A DNA stretch of 64,000 nt from Rhipicephalus microplus (lineage: Eukaryota; Arthropoda; Arachnida; Ixodida; Ixodidae), in the NCBI RefSeq assembly GCF_043290135.1, contig NC_134705.1, positions 60,663,771 through 60,727,770 of the forward strand, in the 5' to 3' direction. The notes below the pieces were generated by a model. The model searched no databases. It was not told the DNA's origin and worked only from the letters and a program-made list of their open reading frames with translations. The position numbers were made by a program, and so were the translations under genes. Position 1 is the stretch's first letter. Each line of letters starts with the position of its first letter. Shown piece after piece: positions 35,919-46,141 of the stretch.

Positions 35919-36170
35919 ATTGATTGATTGATTGATTGATATGTGGGGTTTAACGTCCCAAAACCACTATATGATTATGAGAGACGCCGTAGTGGAGGGC
36001 TTCGGAAATTTAGACCACCTGGGGTTCTTTAACGTGCACCCAAATCTGACCACACGGGCCTACAACATTTCCGCCTCCATCGGAAATGCAGCCTCCGCAG
36101 CCGGGATTCGAACCCGCGCCCTGCGGGTCAGCAGCCGAGTACATTAGCCACTAGACCACCACGGCGGGGC
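35919..36170 (-). repeat. tRNA-derived SINE in the 3' region of LINE 3
   Basis: Minus-strand copy with a perfect 16-bp target duplication TGACATTGTAACCTCG (35903-35918 and 36171-36186). Its 3' end is five copies of ATTG/TGAT. A and B boxes are intact (reverse complement GGTTCGAATCCC). Confidence 0.9.
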
Positions 36171-36545
36171 TGACATTGTAACCTCGCCTACCTTAGACAT
36201 TTTTTTAGTAAAATTCATGACTACCTGAAAGCATGACTATTTATCAAACCTGATTTCTCTTGTGTGTGCTTTTTGCATCTAAAGGGTTTTTTTTTGTTTG
36301 AACAACTGTTTCCATCTTTTTGCAACTGTAACTGTTCCCAAATGTCTCATATATTTTTTGTATAGTACTGCTAGAGCTCTGATGTTATAAAGGTGTGTTT
36401 TATGTCGTCAAAAGTGTGACATACCCGATTAAACCTTATTTTTTTTTTCTTTACATACATTGCCAGTATGTTTACGTTGTATCTTCCAGTCCTGTTATAG
36501 CCCTAAACAGGGCTGACAGTATTAATAAATGAATTATTGAATGAA

Positions 36546-37179
36546 TGAGTGTTGGATAAGCCACCGTTCAACATACCGTCAGTTCCGGCAATGGCCCCAC
36601 CGGCATCAGTCCCCTCCCCTGAATTACAACCCTCGCTCGCCTTGGTCTTCAGCAGGCACCCCAGTTCAAGACGAAACCAGAAGGCCTGTAACCCCGTTTC
36701 TGACCAGAGGGGCTGCGGCAGAGTCTGAAGCGGCCCGTCACCGGCCGCTTCAGACTCCACCGCTTTCAACGCTGGCTACCCCCGGGAGCCCGATGTCATC
36801 TTGGCGTCCTTCACACGAAGTGGAGAGCTGATCCATTCAGCTCGGGCGGTCGGCTCTGGTGTGACTCCCCCCGTTTGGAGACAGCGAGTACTCGATGCTG
36901 GCGGGATCGGAGCACTGGGCAACAGTGGTCGGCCGATAGAATAAGCCGCGAGATGCCCGTCGCCATAGTCCTTCAATACTTTTTCTGGTCACGAAACTTC
37001 GCCGTCACGCTATGGGCGAGCTTTATATGTCTCCTCATTTTGCCGGGCTGTCCGTGTTCTAGAGAGACTGCGCATGCAGCCGGCGCAAGCGGAAAGTCTG
37101 CATGGGTACTTTGTGCTTGTGATTTCTTTTTAGGTGAAAGCCCACTACTAGTAATGTACATTCGAAGCGGCACGTTCGC
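36546..37179. other. No gene recognised; contains a 15-bp hairpin
   Basis: Pro/Ser-rich short ORFs without motifs. Bases 36721-36735 and 36743-36757 form an exact inverted repeat (GAGTCTGAAGCGGCC) with a 7-base loop. Confidence 0.5.
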
Positions 37180-40100
37180 GTGACAATACCTTTCAGGTGC
37201 TGTGTACCAGGGTGCCGTTCCGGTTACAATGGCACTAGCGAAAAGGTTGTTTTGCATGACGAGTGTTCGCGAGCAGTTCGAGCACTGGAAGCGAGCCATA
37301 TGACGGCAAGAAACGGACGACTTCAGATTCGATTCGAAGCATGTGCCTGTGTGCGCAAAGCATTGTGACTCATCGGACATTGTGACTCATCGGAGCAGAG
37401 CCTCCGGAAGCTTACTGATCGCAGGAGGCTTGTCCTAGATCAATGTTTGATGAAAGGAAACGCGAAGTCTGCTTAAGCTGTGCGGTAATAAATTTATCTA
37501 AATATTTAAAAATAGTGTGCCTTTATACGCCTTAAAGGTTGTTAACCATTGCCCAAAGGGGCGACCCTTTTACTGCCTATACTGTAAATTATATCAGTGC
37601 CTCTTCTATCTGTTTGCTTACTTGAAATCGTATCCTATATTAGGACGCCATTGGTCCGACACCTTCGCACTCTAACACCTATCTGTGTTCACAACAAGGA
37701 TCACAACAAAACTGCTTTGCTCAGCACTGAAAGCAACAAATTCCTCGTGGCTGGACCAATTGGTTGATGGATTTTTGTAATTCTTGCACGTTTGGCAGCC
37801 TGTTTAGAGGCGTGTGGTCTATGCACATACCTGTGAGTGTGTATATACTCGGGCATTGAGGCATTTTAGCGGTTTTCGCTATATGCAAGGTGTCTTTACA
37901 TTAACAACCAAGCTGCATGGTTTAGTAAGCATGAAAAGCACTATGATGATAAGACTGTATGCTTTCAAACACATTTCAACATGTTTTTAATGCAAAACAA
38001 TTTTGCGCACCCTTTTCCAACAGGTACAACAAAGATTGGCTGAATGACTGCCTTCTTTTGAAGATTAAGTCGACTGCAGTGTACACATTTCTTCATGAGA
38101 ATGACTACCTACCTTTGCCAAATGTGCGCACATTGTACACCTACATGAAAAACCTAAAAGCGGACTTTGGGTTTGATTCAGACTTATTTTCCGTACTAAA
38201 GAAAAAGCTGCTTGCTTGCCCTGAGAGGGAACGACGAGGTTTATAACCAGTGTCTCCATCACTTCATCATGCTTTCTTTATATTCCTTCAACAAGTTGAT
38301 TTCATTTTTTTTTCTCTCTTCTATAGGAGTGTTAATGTTCGACGAAATGAGTGTACGAAAAAGCCTGCACCCAAGGGAGTCTGACATGAAACTCGTGGGA
38401 AAAGTCGATTTTGGGGAGCACACAAGACCATTAGACAACGAGCGAGATGCTGACCACGTGCTAGTTTTCCTATTCCAACCTTTCTTAGCCGGTTGGTCTC
38501 GGACAGTAGGCACATTCTGTACTTCAAGTTCTGCTCCAGGTTCAATCATTGCAAAATTGCTGCTGCAGTGCATTGTGAACTTGTTCGATTCCGGAGCTAT
38601 TGTGGACGCAGTGACATGTCACAACTCAACAAGCAACCGGTCAGCTTTGAAATTATTGGGTAAGGCAATTACTAAAGTACATATTTGTATCTAGAGTATA
38701 CATGATAAAATAAACTGCCTAAACTCATATGATATATCACTTTTAGGCATATGCGGTGAAATGAAAAACACAAGAACATCATTTGAACATCCATGTGACC
38801 CTTTTCGAGTGATCTATTCAGTGATAGACCCACCCCACATATTCAAGTGTATACGAAACAATCTACAAAACATTGGGAAGTTTTTGGTAAGCTAGAAATG
38901 AGTTATGCCTGTTTGAAATAAACTTTCAATCACTATTTAGTACTAATGAAATTTGTGTGCAGCTCCCACAGGGACAAGAAGTGTACCACTCCGATTATGC
39001 GGATCTTCTTGAATATGAAGAGGAACAGGGCGGTCTTCGTGCTGTGCCAAAGCTTACAAAGACACACGTATCCCCAAATGCGTTTCAGAAATTGAGTGTG
39101 AAGCTTGCAGTTCAGGTAAGAAACATTAAAATTTTGTACAGCTGAGAATGATTTTGATAATGGTATTTTAGCTAAGAACAATTTCATCAGAAGAGCATTT
39201 CCATATTTCAGCTATTCAGTGAATCCACTGCTGCAGCAATGGAATTTTACAGTACACAGGATGGCTGCAAGAAACCCCACAATTCCTTGGCAACATCACA
39301 GTTCACAAGACGAATGAACAGCCTTTTTGACTGCCTGAACTCTCGATGGCCAGAGCACGTACAATATAAAGAAGCCGAGCATATTGCTGTAAGAAATCAG
39401 TTATTTTCATTTAGTAAACATTTTGTTCTCCAGGCTGAAATGTGACCAATTTGCAGATACTGAAAGAAAACTTGATGTGGCTGGATAGCTGCTGCAAGTA
39501 TCTGGATGAGCTGCCAAAGCAAAAAAGGTGCTTCCTAAGCAAACCTACGTGCGAAGCTCTGAGCATAACTCTCCTCAGCACCATTTCTCTTGTTGAAAGC
39601 CTGCTTTCATATGATTTTCGTTACGTGCTGGTTAGAAACTTTGGGCAGGATCCACTGGAGGTAAATAACTGTTTTTTCACAAGTTTTCACTGATAACACA
39701 TGCCCATTCTTCCAGAGATTCTTCGGCATAGTGAGACATGTTGCTGGTGATGGAGGGCAGCCGACGGTGCAGCAGTTTCTGTTTATATACAGAATGCTCT
39801 CCGTTAACAACCTGGTACAACCACCCAAACGAGCGTCAGTGGCTGGAGATGGGCCACAGTTGCTGCTCAAGCTCTAAGACATTTTCAACCGAGCAAAAGC
39901 ACCCATAAATCATGTGAGCAAAGCTTTGTTAAGACAATAGTTTTTGGGCAATGCATGAGTGCATAATTGTTACCAATTATGGGCACCCAAAATTGCTTTA
40001 TTTGAAATATAAAAAAACTCAGGCATGTCAAACAATATTGCCCTACCTATAGAGCACTAAATGTGCATTTCTCTCATTGGTTCACTGTTTACTTTTCAAA

Positions 40101-40700
40101 CAAAATTGCGGTTTACATTACAGGCCGACTCTCTGGCAGTCCTCCTTGACGATGTCCTAATGGAGCCTGACAACAGTTTTGGAGGAAGCTTCGGATTTGT
40201 GTTCCCAAGAATCGCCAAAAGAGCACATTCTGGAATATCTTGCAGGCTACGTGGTGAAAAAGTTTTCTTCTCTGAAATGCTCCGGCTGTGTTGCAACGCT
40301 AAAGTTTGAACAAGTGCCAGCTGGCCCAATACTTGCAAGATCCAAAGGACATCTTCAAATGCCCTCTAAACAGCTGCTTACGCTCTTGAAAATTGTGGAA
40401 CATCACCTGGAACTCTTCACAATTGAAAAAGTGGCATGTGCCAATGCATACATGAGCATTCTTGAGGGCGTTTTGCTGGACAGCCGCACGGCTTCGGCAG
40501 CAGTTGGTTTCACACTACATTTCATTGACATCACTGCTGAGATCATTCATTTTTTTCTTAGGACTCGCCTGCATTTCTTTACCAGAGAAAAAAATAAGCG
40601 CATGCGAGCATCAGTGCGAAAAACATGTCCAGCAAGCGGGGGCAAAAAATCTGCTTGTACGAAGCAGCAGGCACATGTCAGCACTGCAGTGCCTATGTAA
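37180..40700 (+). pseudogene. THAP-domain P-like transposase D, nine exons
   Basis: The THAP start (CCVPGCRSGYNG) begins at a GTG, so the ATG is lost or lies in an earlier exon. The rest of THAP (EQFEHWKRAI, PVCAKH) is frameshifted. Later exons by GT/AG borders: 38024-38238, 38327-38659, 38747-38886, 38963-39115, 39212-39388, 39457-39660, 39716-39913, 40124-40700. Core motifs: VLMFDEMSVRKS and VTCHNSTSNRS; C-terminus LAGYVVKKFSSLKCSGC. In-frame TAA at 39875-39877 and a frameshift near 40180 break it. Its introns before LFS and after QDPLE match those of gene A, showing common descent. I could not find the element's terminal repeats. AATAAA occurs near 40776. Confidence 0.85.
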
Positions 40701-42200
40701 CTTGTTTTTGCTTGAATATTGCAAATACAATCACCACCAAGCACAAACAAAAAAACTAGGCTTTGCTGTTTGAGCAATAAAATATTTTCGTCCTGTAACC
40801 TCGACTGCATTCTCTGTGTGTCAGTATTTATAGACAGCAAATTATTTGCATAACTACTTAGTTTCAGTTCGTGCATATGCATCTTGTATGCTGACATCAA
40901 AAGCTATTGAAAATTTTAACCTTTTCTTAAGCTTGCTACTGCAGCTCTGTGCTGCTTGCAAAAAAGGCCATCCCACGGAAGTGACTTCGTTTCCTAAGCA
41001 AAGTAGGCTTCCTGATAAATGAGCCGTTCGTAACTTATGGCAACAGGAAAAAAAAAAGGTATAAGACTTCTGTGTCAATACCCCTCTACCATTGCTGTTG
41101 TGCTTTACACTACCCCAGTGCTGAGTGAAGGCAAAAATTAGATGTTAATTCTCAAGCATCTGCACAACCTCATTTCCTTAAAAATAAATAAATGAATAAA
41201 TAAGCTCGTGATTACAATCCTATTATGCGTCTTCATTCACCAAGCAAATATGATACTGTATGCAATCACGCGTCAATCTTCGTCACCCTGATCGAGCGAG
41301 TTAAAAAGAAAAATACTTTATTTCTTCTGTAACATTACATTAAGGTGGCAAGAGCAAAAGGCACCACAGCCTGACCGATGCTCCTGCTCCGAATGAGTTA
41401 GAGATCAAAAAAGCGCCTGACAGATGCTCCTGCTTCGAATGAGTTGGAGATAAAAAAAGCGCACTGCTGAGACAGGGGGCATTAATATGCCCCTGTGTCA
41501 CTCTGATTCACGAGGTTTTCATCGGGGACACTTGGACTGATATGCAAGAAAGTTATCAAAGCTTGCGAGGCCTGAATACGACAATAGCTGGCGTCAAGCA
41601 AGCGTTTCATCGAGGGCTACAAGCCGTCGACCTACCTGTTACAAACGGCGTGCCGTCAAGTGCAAGCTCACGTCCTAGAAAAGCTTTTGTTGGGTAAAAT
41701 TAGAGCCCGTCACCACTGCTGCAACGTCTCGCGTGCAGTCGGAGTTCCAAAAATAACAGTGCACGACATTAAGCTCAGGTTTCATTTACTGACAACGCTG
41801 CTGATGTCTTATCCTCTGAGCGTATCACACTCGCGTCAAATGTTTTTATTCGAGGCTTGTTGGGCCAACAAAACACAGAACTCGCAGTAGGAGTAGGTCC
41901 GTGCGCGTCGTCTACTGGCACACTGAGCCGCCAGCTGACTGAGATTATTTACTTTTCTGTATGCGTCTTGTCTTCGGTATGCAAACATTCTCAGTCAAAG
42001 TTCGAGTTTAGTTAGTATGTTAGTATAATTTCAGCAAGAAATTATAATGTAAATAATGTCTAGAAGGAGCCGGACTTTCGGCCGCGACATACCCGAGAAG
42101 AAAAAAAAATGCAAGCGTAGCCTGCGGCGGCCGCTCGGCGAGATGGCCTTTCTTTGACTGTAGCGGCCCTAGCGACTGGCAGTAGCTTTACATTAAACTG
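40701..42200. other. No gene recognised; short tandem duplication
   Basis: AT-rich. Bases 41371-41413 and 41417-41461 are a duplicated 46-bp unit (GATGCTCCTGCT, GAATGAGTT, GAGAT, AAAAAAGCGC). Short ORFs show no motifs. Confidence 0.5.
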
Positions 42201-42594
42201 AGGTGGCAGTTTGGTGCCCAGAAAAACGTATTGAAGAACTATGCCGTCGCCTTACCATCACGGCGACGCGTCATGGCCAAGGAGGTGCCTATGTCATCTG
42301 CATTGGTACTGATGTGGTCCCTGAACCTGATTGCCATGCACTGCGAGCCCTCCGAACACGCGATAGCCTATATGTCAACTTGGGTGACGACTTTACCAGT
42401 TGCCTGATTGGCGAATACTACCCCTCCCAAGGTAACTTAGTTCCAGCTGGTTGTACCTTTTTCCCCCCAAGTGGTGAAAAAATTGGCCACATGAAATCAT
42501 CCGCCAACATATAAGACAACGGTCACTGAGGCATCCGTTCGTCTGGCCATGCACTGACTTTGTGTGGAACAGTATGCGTGTAGCCGAATACAGT

Positions 42595-43139
42595 GATGGT
42601 ACAAGAACTTTGCGAGTTGTATCGAATATGCATAGAACATCGACCCATCTCACACCAAAGTAGACAAAATAAGGTACATCATGAAAGAAGTCGCAAGATT
42701 TCAGATTCTTGTCGCTAGGAATCCTCAGACTGTAACTGATGCGGTACAACTCAGTCGTACGATGAGCTGCAAAAGCAGCTTGTCTATAAGCTGTGTTGCC
42801 GAAGATACAGCTGAAACATCCACCCTTGTCAACGATGTTGCTCCTGGTCCCACTGCTTTACTGCTGCAAATCAAGCAGTCCATCCACAAGGAAGTTGCAC
42901 ATCCACTTTCTCTAGTCGCCCAAGCACCTGAGCCAGGGACAGTATTAGACCCACGTCTTCAAGCCCCAGGCTACTTGCCAAGTACCACGGCCCATACCAC
43001 GTGCTTCAGAAAACACCGCTGGAGCTACCTCATCAAGCCATTCGAAAAGTGTTCTCACCATCATCGCTGTGACGGGAAAACTATCCGTGTGTCCCGACTC
43101 GAGCATTGCTATATTCCTCCTGTGTTTTCTGGGCACTAA
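42595..43139 (+). pseudogene. Ty3/gypsy remnant: gag piece joined to integrase tail
   Basis: 42680-42760 gives KEVARFQILVARNPQTVTDAVQLSRTM and then, one frame over, YDELQKQL, the usual end of a gypsy gag capsid domain. 42960-43020 in another frame gives LLAKYHGPYHVLQKT, the typical C-terminal part of gypsy integrase. The last frame ends RCDGKTIRVSRLEHCYIPP before the stop at 43137. Protease, reverse transcriptase and the integrase core are missing between them, so an internal deletion of several kilobases is implied. LTRs were not recognised. An ORF at 42203-42514 next to it is unidentified and may belong to the same relic. Confidence 0.5.
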
Positions 43140-43339
43140 GTGGCCAGTATGGCCCCTCCTTACACAGGAAGTAAACTGTACTGAATGCCAATGACAGAGG
43201 CTCCAAATAAGAACAAAGGTCGGTGGCTGTGGTTGTTGCTCGCACTCGCCAGTAACCATACCCGCTTTACAAAGGGCCTTGCACAAAGCAACAGATAACT
43301 CTGCTTACATACAAAACACCCACACTAAAGGCATAACGA

Positions 43340-44105
43340 AGACCTAAAAGAAAACATCATAAGCTAAACGAAGAAATTCTTGACCTGAAGAAAAGACTAC
43401 AAACACTTCAAAACACGTGTCAAAGTGCATGAGTGCTTGAATGCTTACGATGACAGTAAATTTCAGCAGTTTTGGAGTCCCAGCAGCTGCCATACAAAGT
43501 GAAAAACTGGCTTTCTTCACTGAAGATAAAGCACGCAATTTTCATGCCTCAATGAGGAGGGCCATACCAAACCCCGGTTATTAACGAAACCCTGAGTATG
43601 GAAATAGAAGGCTTAGTAATGGCAAAACAGCAAATGATTTCCCTCTCTCATTGACGAAATGTCCTTGCAACAAAAGGTCTACGGATGCCAAGTCGATTAA
43701 CTTTTTCTCCTCGTCGAGATGTGCGCTTGCTCAGGGTAAGATGCCATGGCAGCACCATGCTGTGCGAAATGCTTTCTGTGCTCAGAAGACTTTCATCTCC
43801 CTTCGTCATACCCGCTGGCTATTTTTTTTTACTCGGCAAATCAAGGAAAAGCACATATGTGTCACAGCGTAGGTGATTTGTGTTATTGAGGAAGTGTGTT
43901 TCCATGCACCGTGGGTTGTGACTTAGAACTAACAAATGTCTCTCTGTTGAAGAGCCTTTCTGACAGCTGCATATTTTCCCACGTGGTGCCCCACCCAGTG
44001 CCAGTAGGTGACCTGCTTTTCCTTTCTGTTGATCAAAACCATGTGATCAAGAATCTTTGCAATAATTTTCTGGAAAGAGCTTTTAGACAAACAGCTATTT
44101 GAAGG
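43340..44105 (+). other. Possible relic of another transposase
   Basis: Scattered frames show a short coiled coil (LNEEILDLKKRLQTL near 43365), PSLIDEMSLQQKVYG near 43640, similar in style to the catalytic Asp region of P-like transposases, and VDQNHVIKNLCNNFLERAF near 44030, similar to the region PHxxKxxRNNxL in genes A, B and D. Order and spacing fit a decayed P-like gene, but each match is short. Confidence 0.35.
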
Positions 44106-46137
44106 CAGCGTCTACAGGAAGAACCTGTTAGAAATACAGTCTCAGTTGCTGGTTAAGCCTGTGAATGAAAATGTTAATTCACTGCTCTCCTTAAGGTTTA
44201 CAAGAACAAAGTTTTAAACTCCCATATTGCTTTAAACTTTCAATGTATACGGTGGTTTACTATTACTTGGGGCCTGGTTAACAATTTTATTCTTCAATGT
44301 TTTGACCCTTTCTCTTAATAACAAGTAAAGCAGTGCTTTTATTGATAGTATAAGGGCAGAATGTAAAGGCATTGTAGCTAATGCAGTGTCGACCAAAAAG
44401 GGGCCAGGAAACACAGCAATGCATAGGCTGTGTGGTATTCATGCTTCGAAATGTCAGACGATATGTCCCCACCACTGTGGCAGTGAGAGACAGCTAGCTG
44501 TATATTTTTGTGGATTCCCTTCTATAATAATTTGAGGAGTAATCTAATCAGGGACAACGAAAGTGACAGTTGCCAACCAGAACCAATTACCCAGAAACAG
44601 GGACAACCTGCGAAATACAGGAAAGACCCTACCTTTAGCCCCCACAAAGATTGTCAAGGCTTCTGAATACACTTCACAAATTCACAGAGCTACACACTTC
44701 GACACTTTTCGTATGTCTTTATGAGACGCATGCTGGGATTGAAAGCGGTCTTTGACATCAGCAGGCGAGTGAAATGCTAAAGAGAACGCTTCTCGTCATC
44801 GTCTGCTCGAGTTTTGAACTTCGAGAACTCATTACTTCACTTTCCGTGCACCACTTTCTATAATTCTTGCATTCGTCTCCATAACAAACGCAACACGCGT
44901 TCCAGTGCTAAATAAGGCTGTGACAAAAGTGGCGCAGGACTCTTTAATTCTTGCAATTAACCAACCAAACAAACAGTTTCTTCAAGAATTCACCCTCATA
45001 ATTTTCACGATAATTGAGAATGCCAACAAAGGAGCCGGAAAACATACGCACAAATTGGCTTTGTTCTGGCCACCTTTGCTTTGTTTTTGAGAGAGTGCTA
45101 AAGGTCAATTATAGACGTGTGAGCGCATTGAATTGTGCAAGCTTTAGTTACCCTGAATTGTATTTTCATTTTTTTTTACCTACATGCCACGCTACTTTGG
45201 CTGAAATGTCACAGAGAAGCCGGCTCGCTTTCTTGTGGTAATAATAAGGTGCTGTGAATGTTACTTCGAAGGTATTTTGCAAGCAACTGCTGATGTGAAC
45301 TTGGAGGTAGCCCTGCGAGAGAGCACTGTAAGGAATCACAAAGTTACTTTTTCAATCCTTACAATGAGAAAAGATGCCAAAACGTTTTACACAGGGTGAG
45401 AGATGCCGGCAGTTGGAGCATAGATAGAACTTTGTTTTTTTATTGTGGGGGCATATTTCTTCTTTTTTTTTTTGATGACCTTATTTGTACATGCTTTGAG
45501 TGGAATGAAGGTTGTGTTTATGTCTCACCCTACTGTAGTGGCGAGTTTATTCCGCTGACTTTAGCAAAGCATGCCAGTTCTACGCACATCGAGATGTGAC
45601 AGTAAATACAAATATTAAACAAAGGTTATCGATAAATATTTCTGACAGTGCACTTGTTTTGGCTTACATATTCCCACACCACAAGACACTTATTTTTTAC
45701 ACGGTGGGACCTACATGTGTTGGGCAAATGACACACGGGTCACTTTTTCCTCGCCTACCACCTCGACTTCATAAAAGCGTGGTGCTTTGGGCTAGTTGGT
45801 AGGTCATAACAATTGTTATAGCCTGAACTGAGAATGATAACTAAAGGACAGCACTCGTCTTCTTGTCCCTTTGTCGTTCTGAGCTCGCACAATGACAATC
45901 GTTCATCTCGACATCAAATGCAATGCAAAATTATTCATTTGAACATTTTCAGTGCAAATAGACGTATGTTGCAGTATACTACTGTTCCTTTATCAGAAGC
46001 AAGGTGTGTGACCTCTAGGAAACAGAGGCATGCAAAAACCCAAAAGTCTGACTAAGAATTTCGTGCAGAGCGGCCTACTTCAAAATATAAAAATCTGTCG
46101 TGGACCAATTTCAGAAACGTAGACGGCTTTCAAAGCT
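44106..46137. other. No gene recognised
   Basis: AT-rich with short ORFs only; no repeats with a second copy in the window. Confidence 0.45.
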
Positions 46138-46141
46138 TTAA

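Larger units (their letters stand above)
31737..36545 (+). mobile_element. Decayed LINE 3 (Jockey/CR1-type) with two SINE insertions
   Basis: In order: leader with a 55-bp repeat (31737-31790 and 32068-32122), ORF1 (32120-32967), endonuclease and reverse transcriptase (32990-35760), and a 3' region. The 3' end near 36500-36545 carries AACAGGGCTGACAG and a tail AATAAATGAATTATTGAATGAATGAG, typical short A-rich tandem repeats at LINE 3' ends. SINEs at 33671-33912 and 35919-36170 interrupt it. The 5' boundary is inferred from the leader repeat. Confidence 0.72.

Noticed and set aside
36541..36831. 96-codon Pro/Ser-rich ORF as a host gene
   Set aside because: Starts in the LINE 3 tail repeat, has no motif, and spans the hairpin at 36721.
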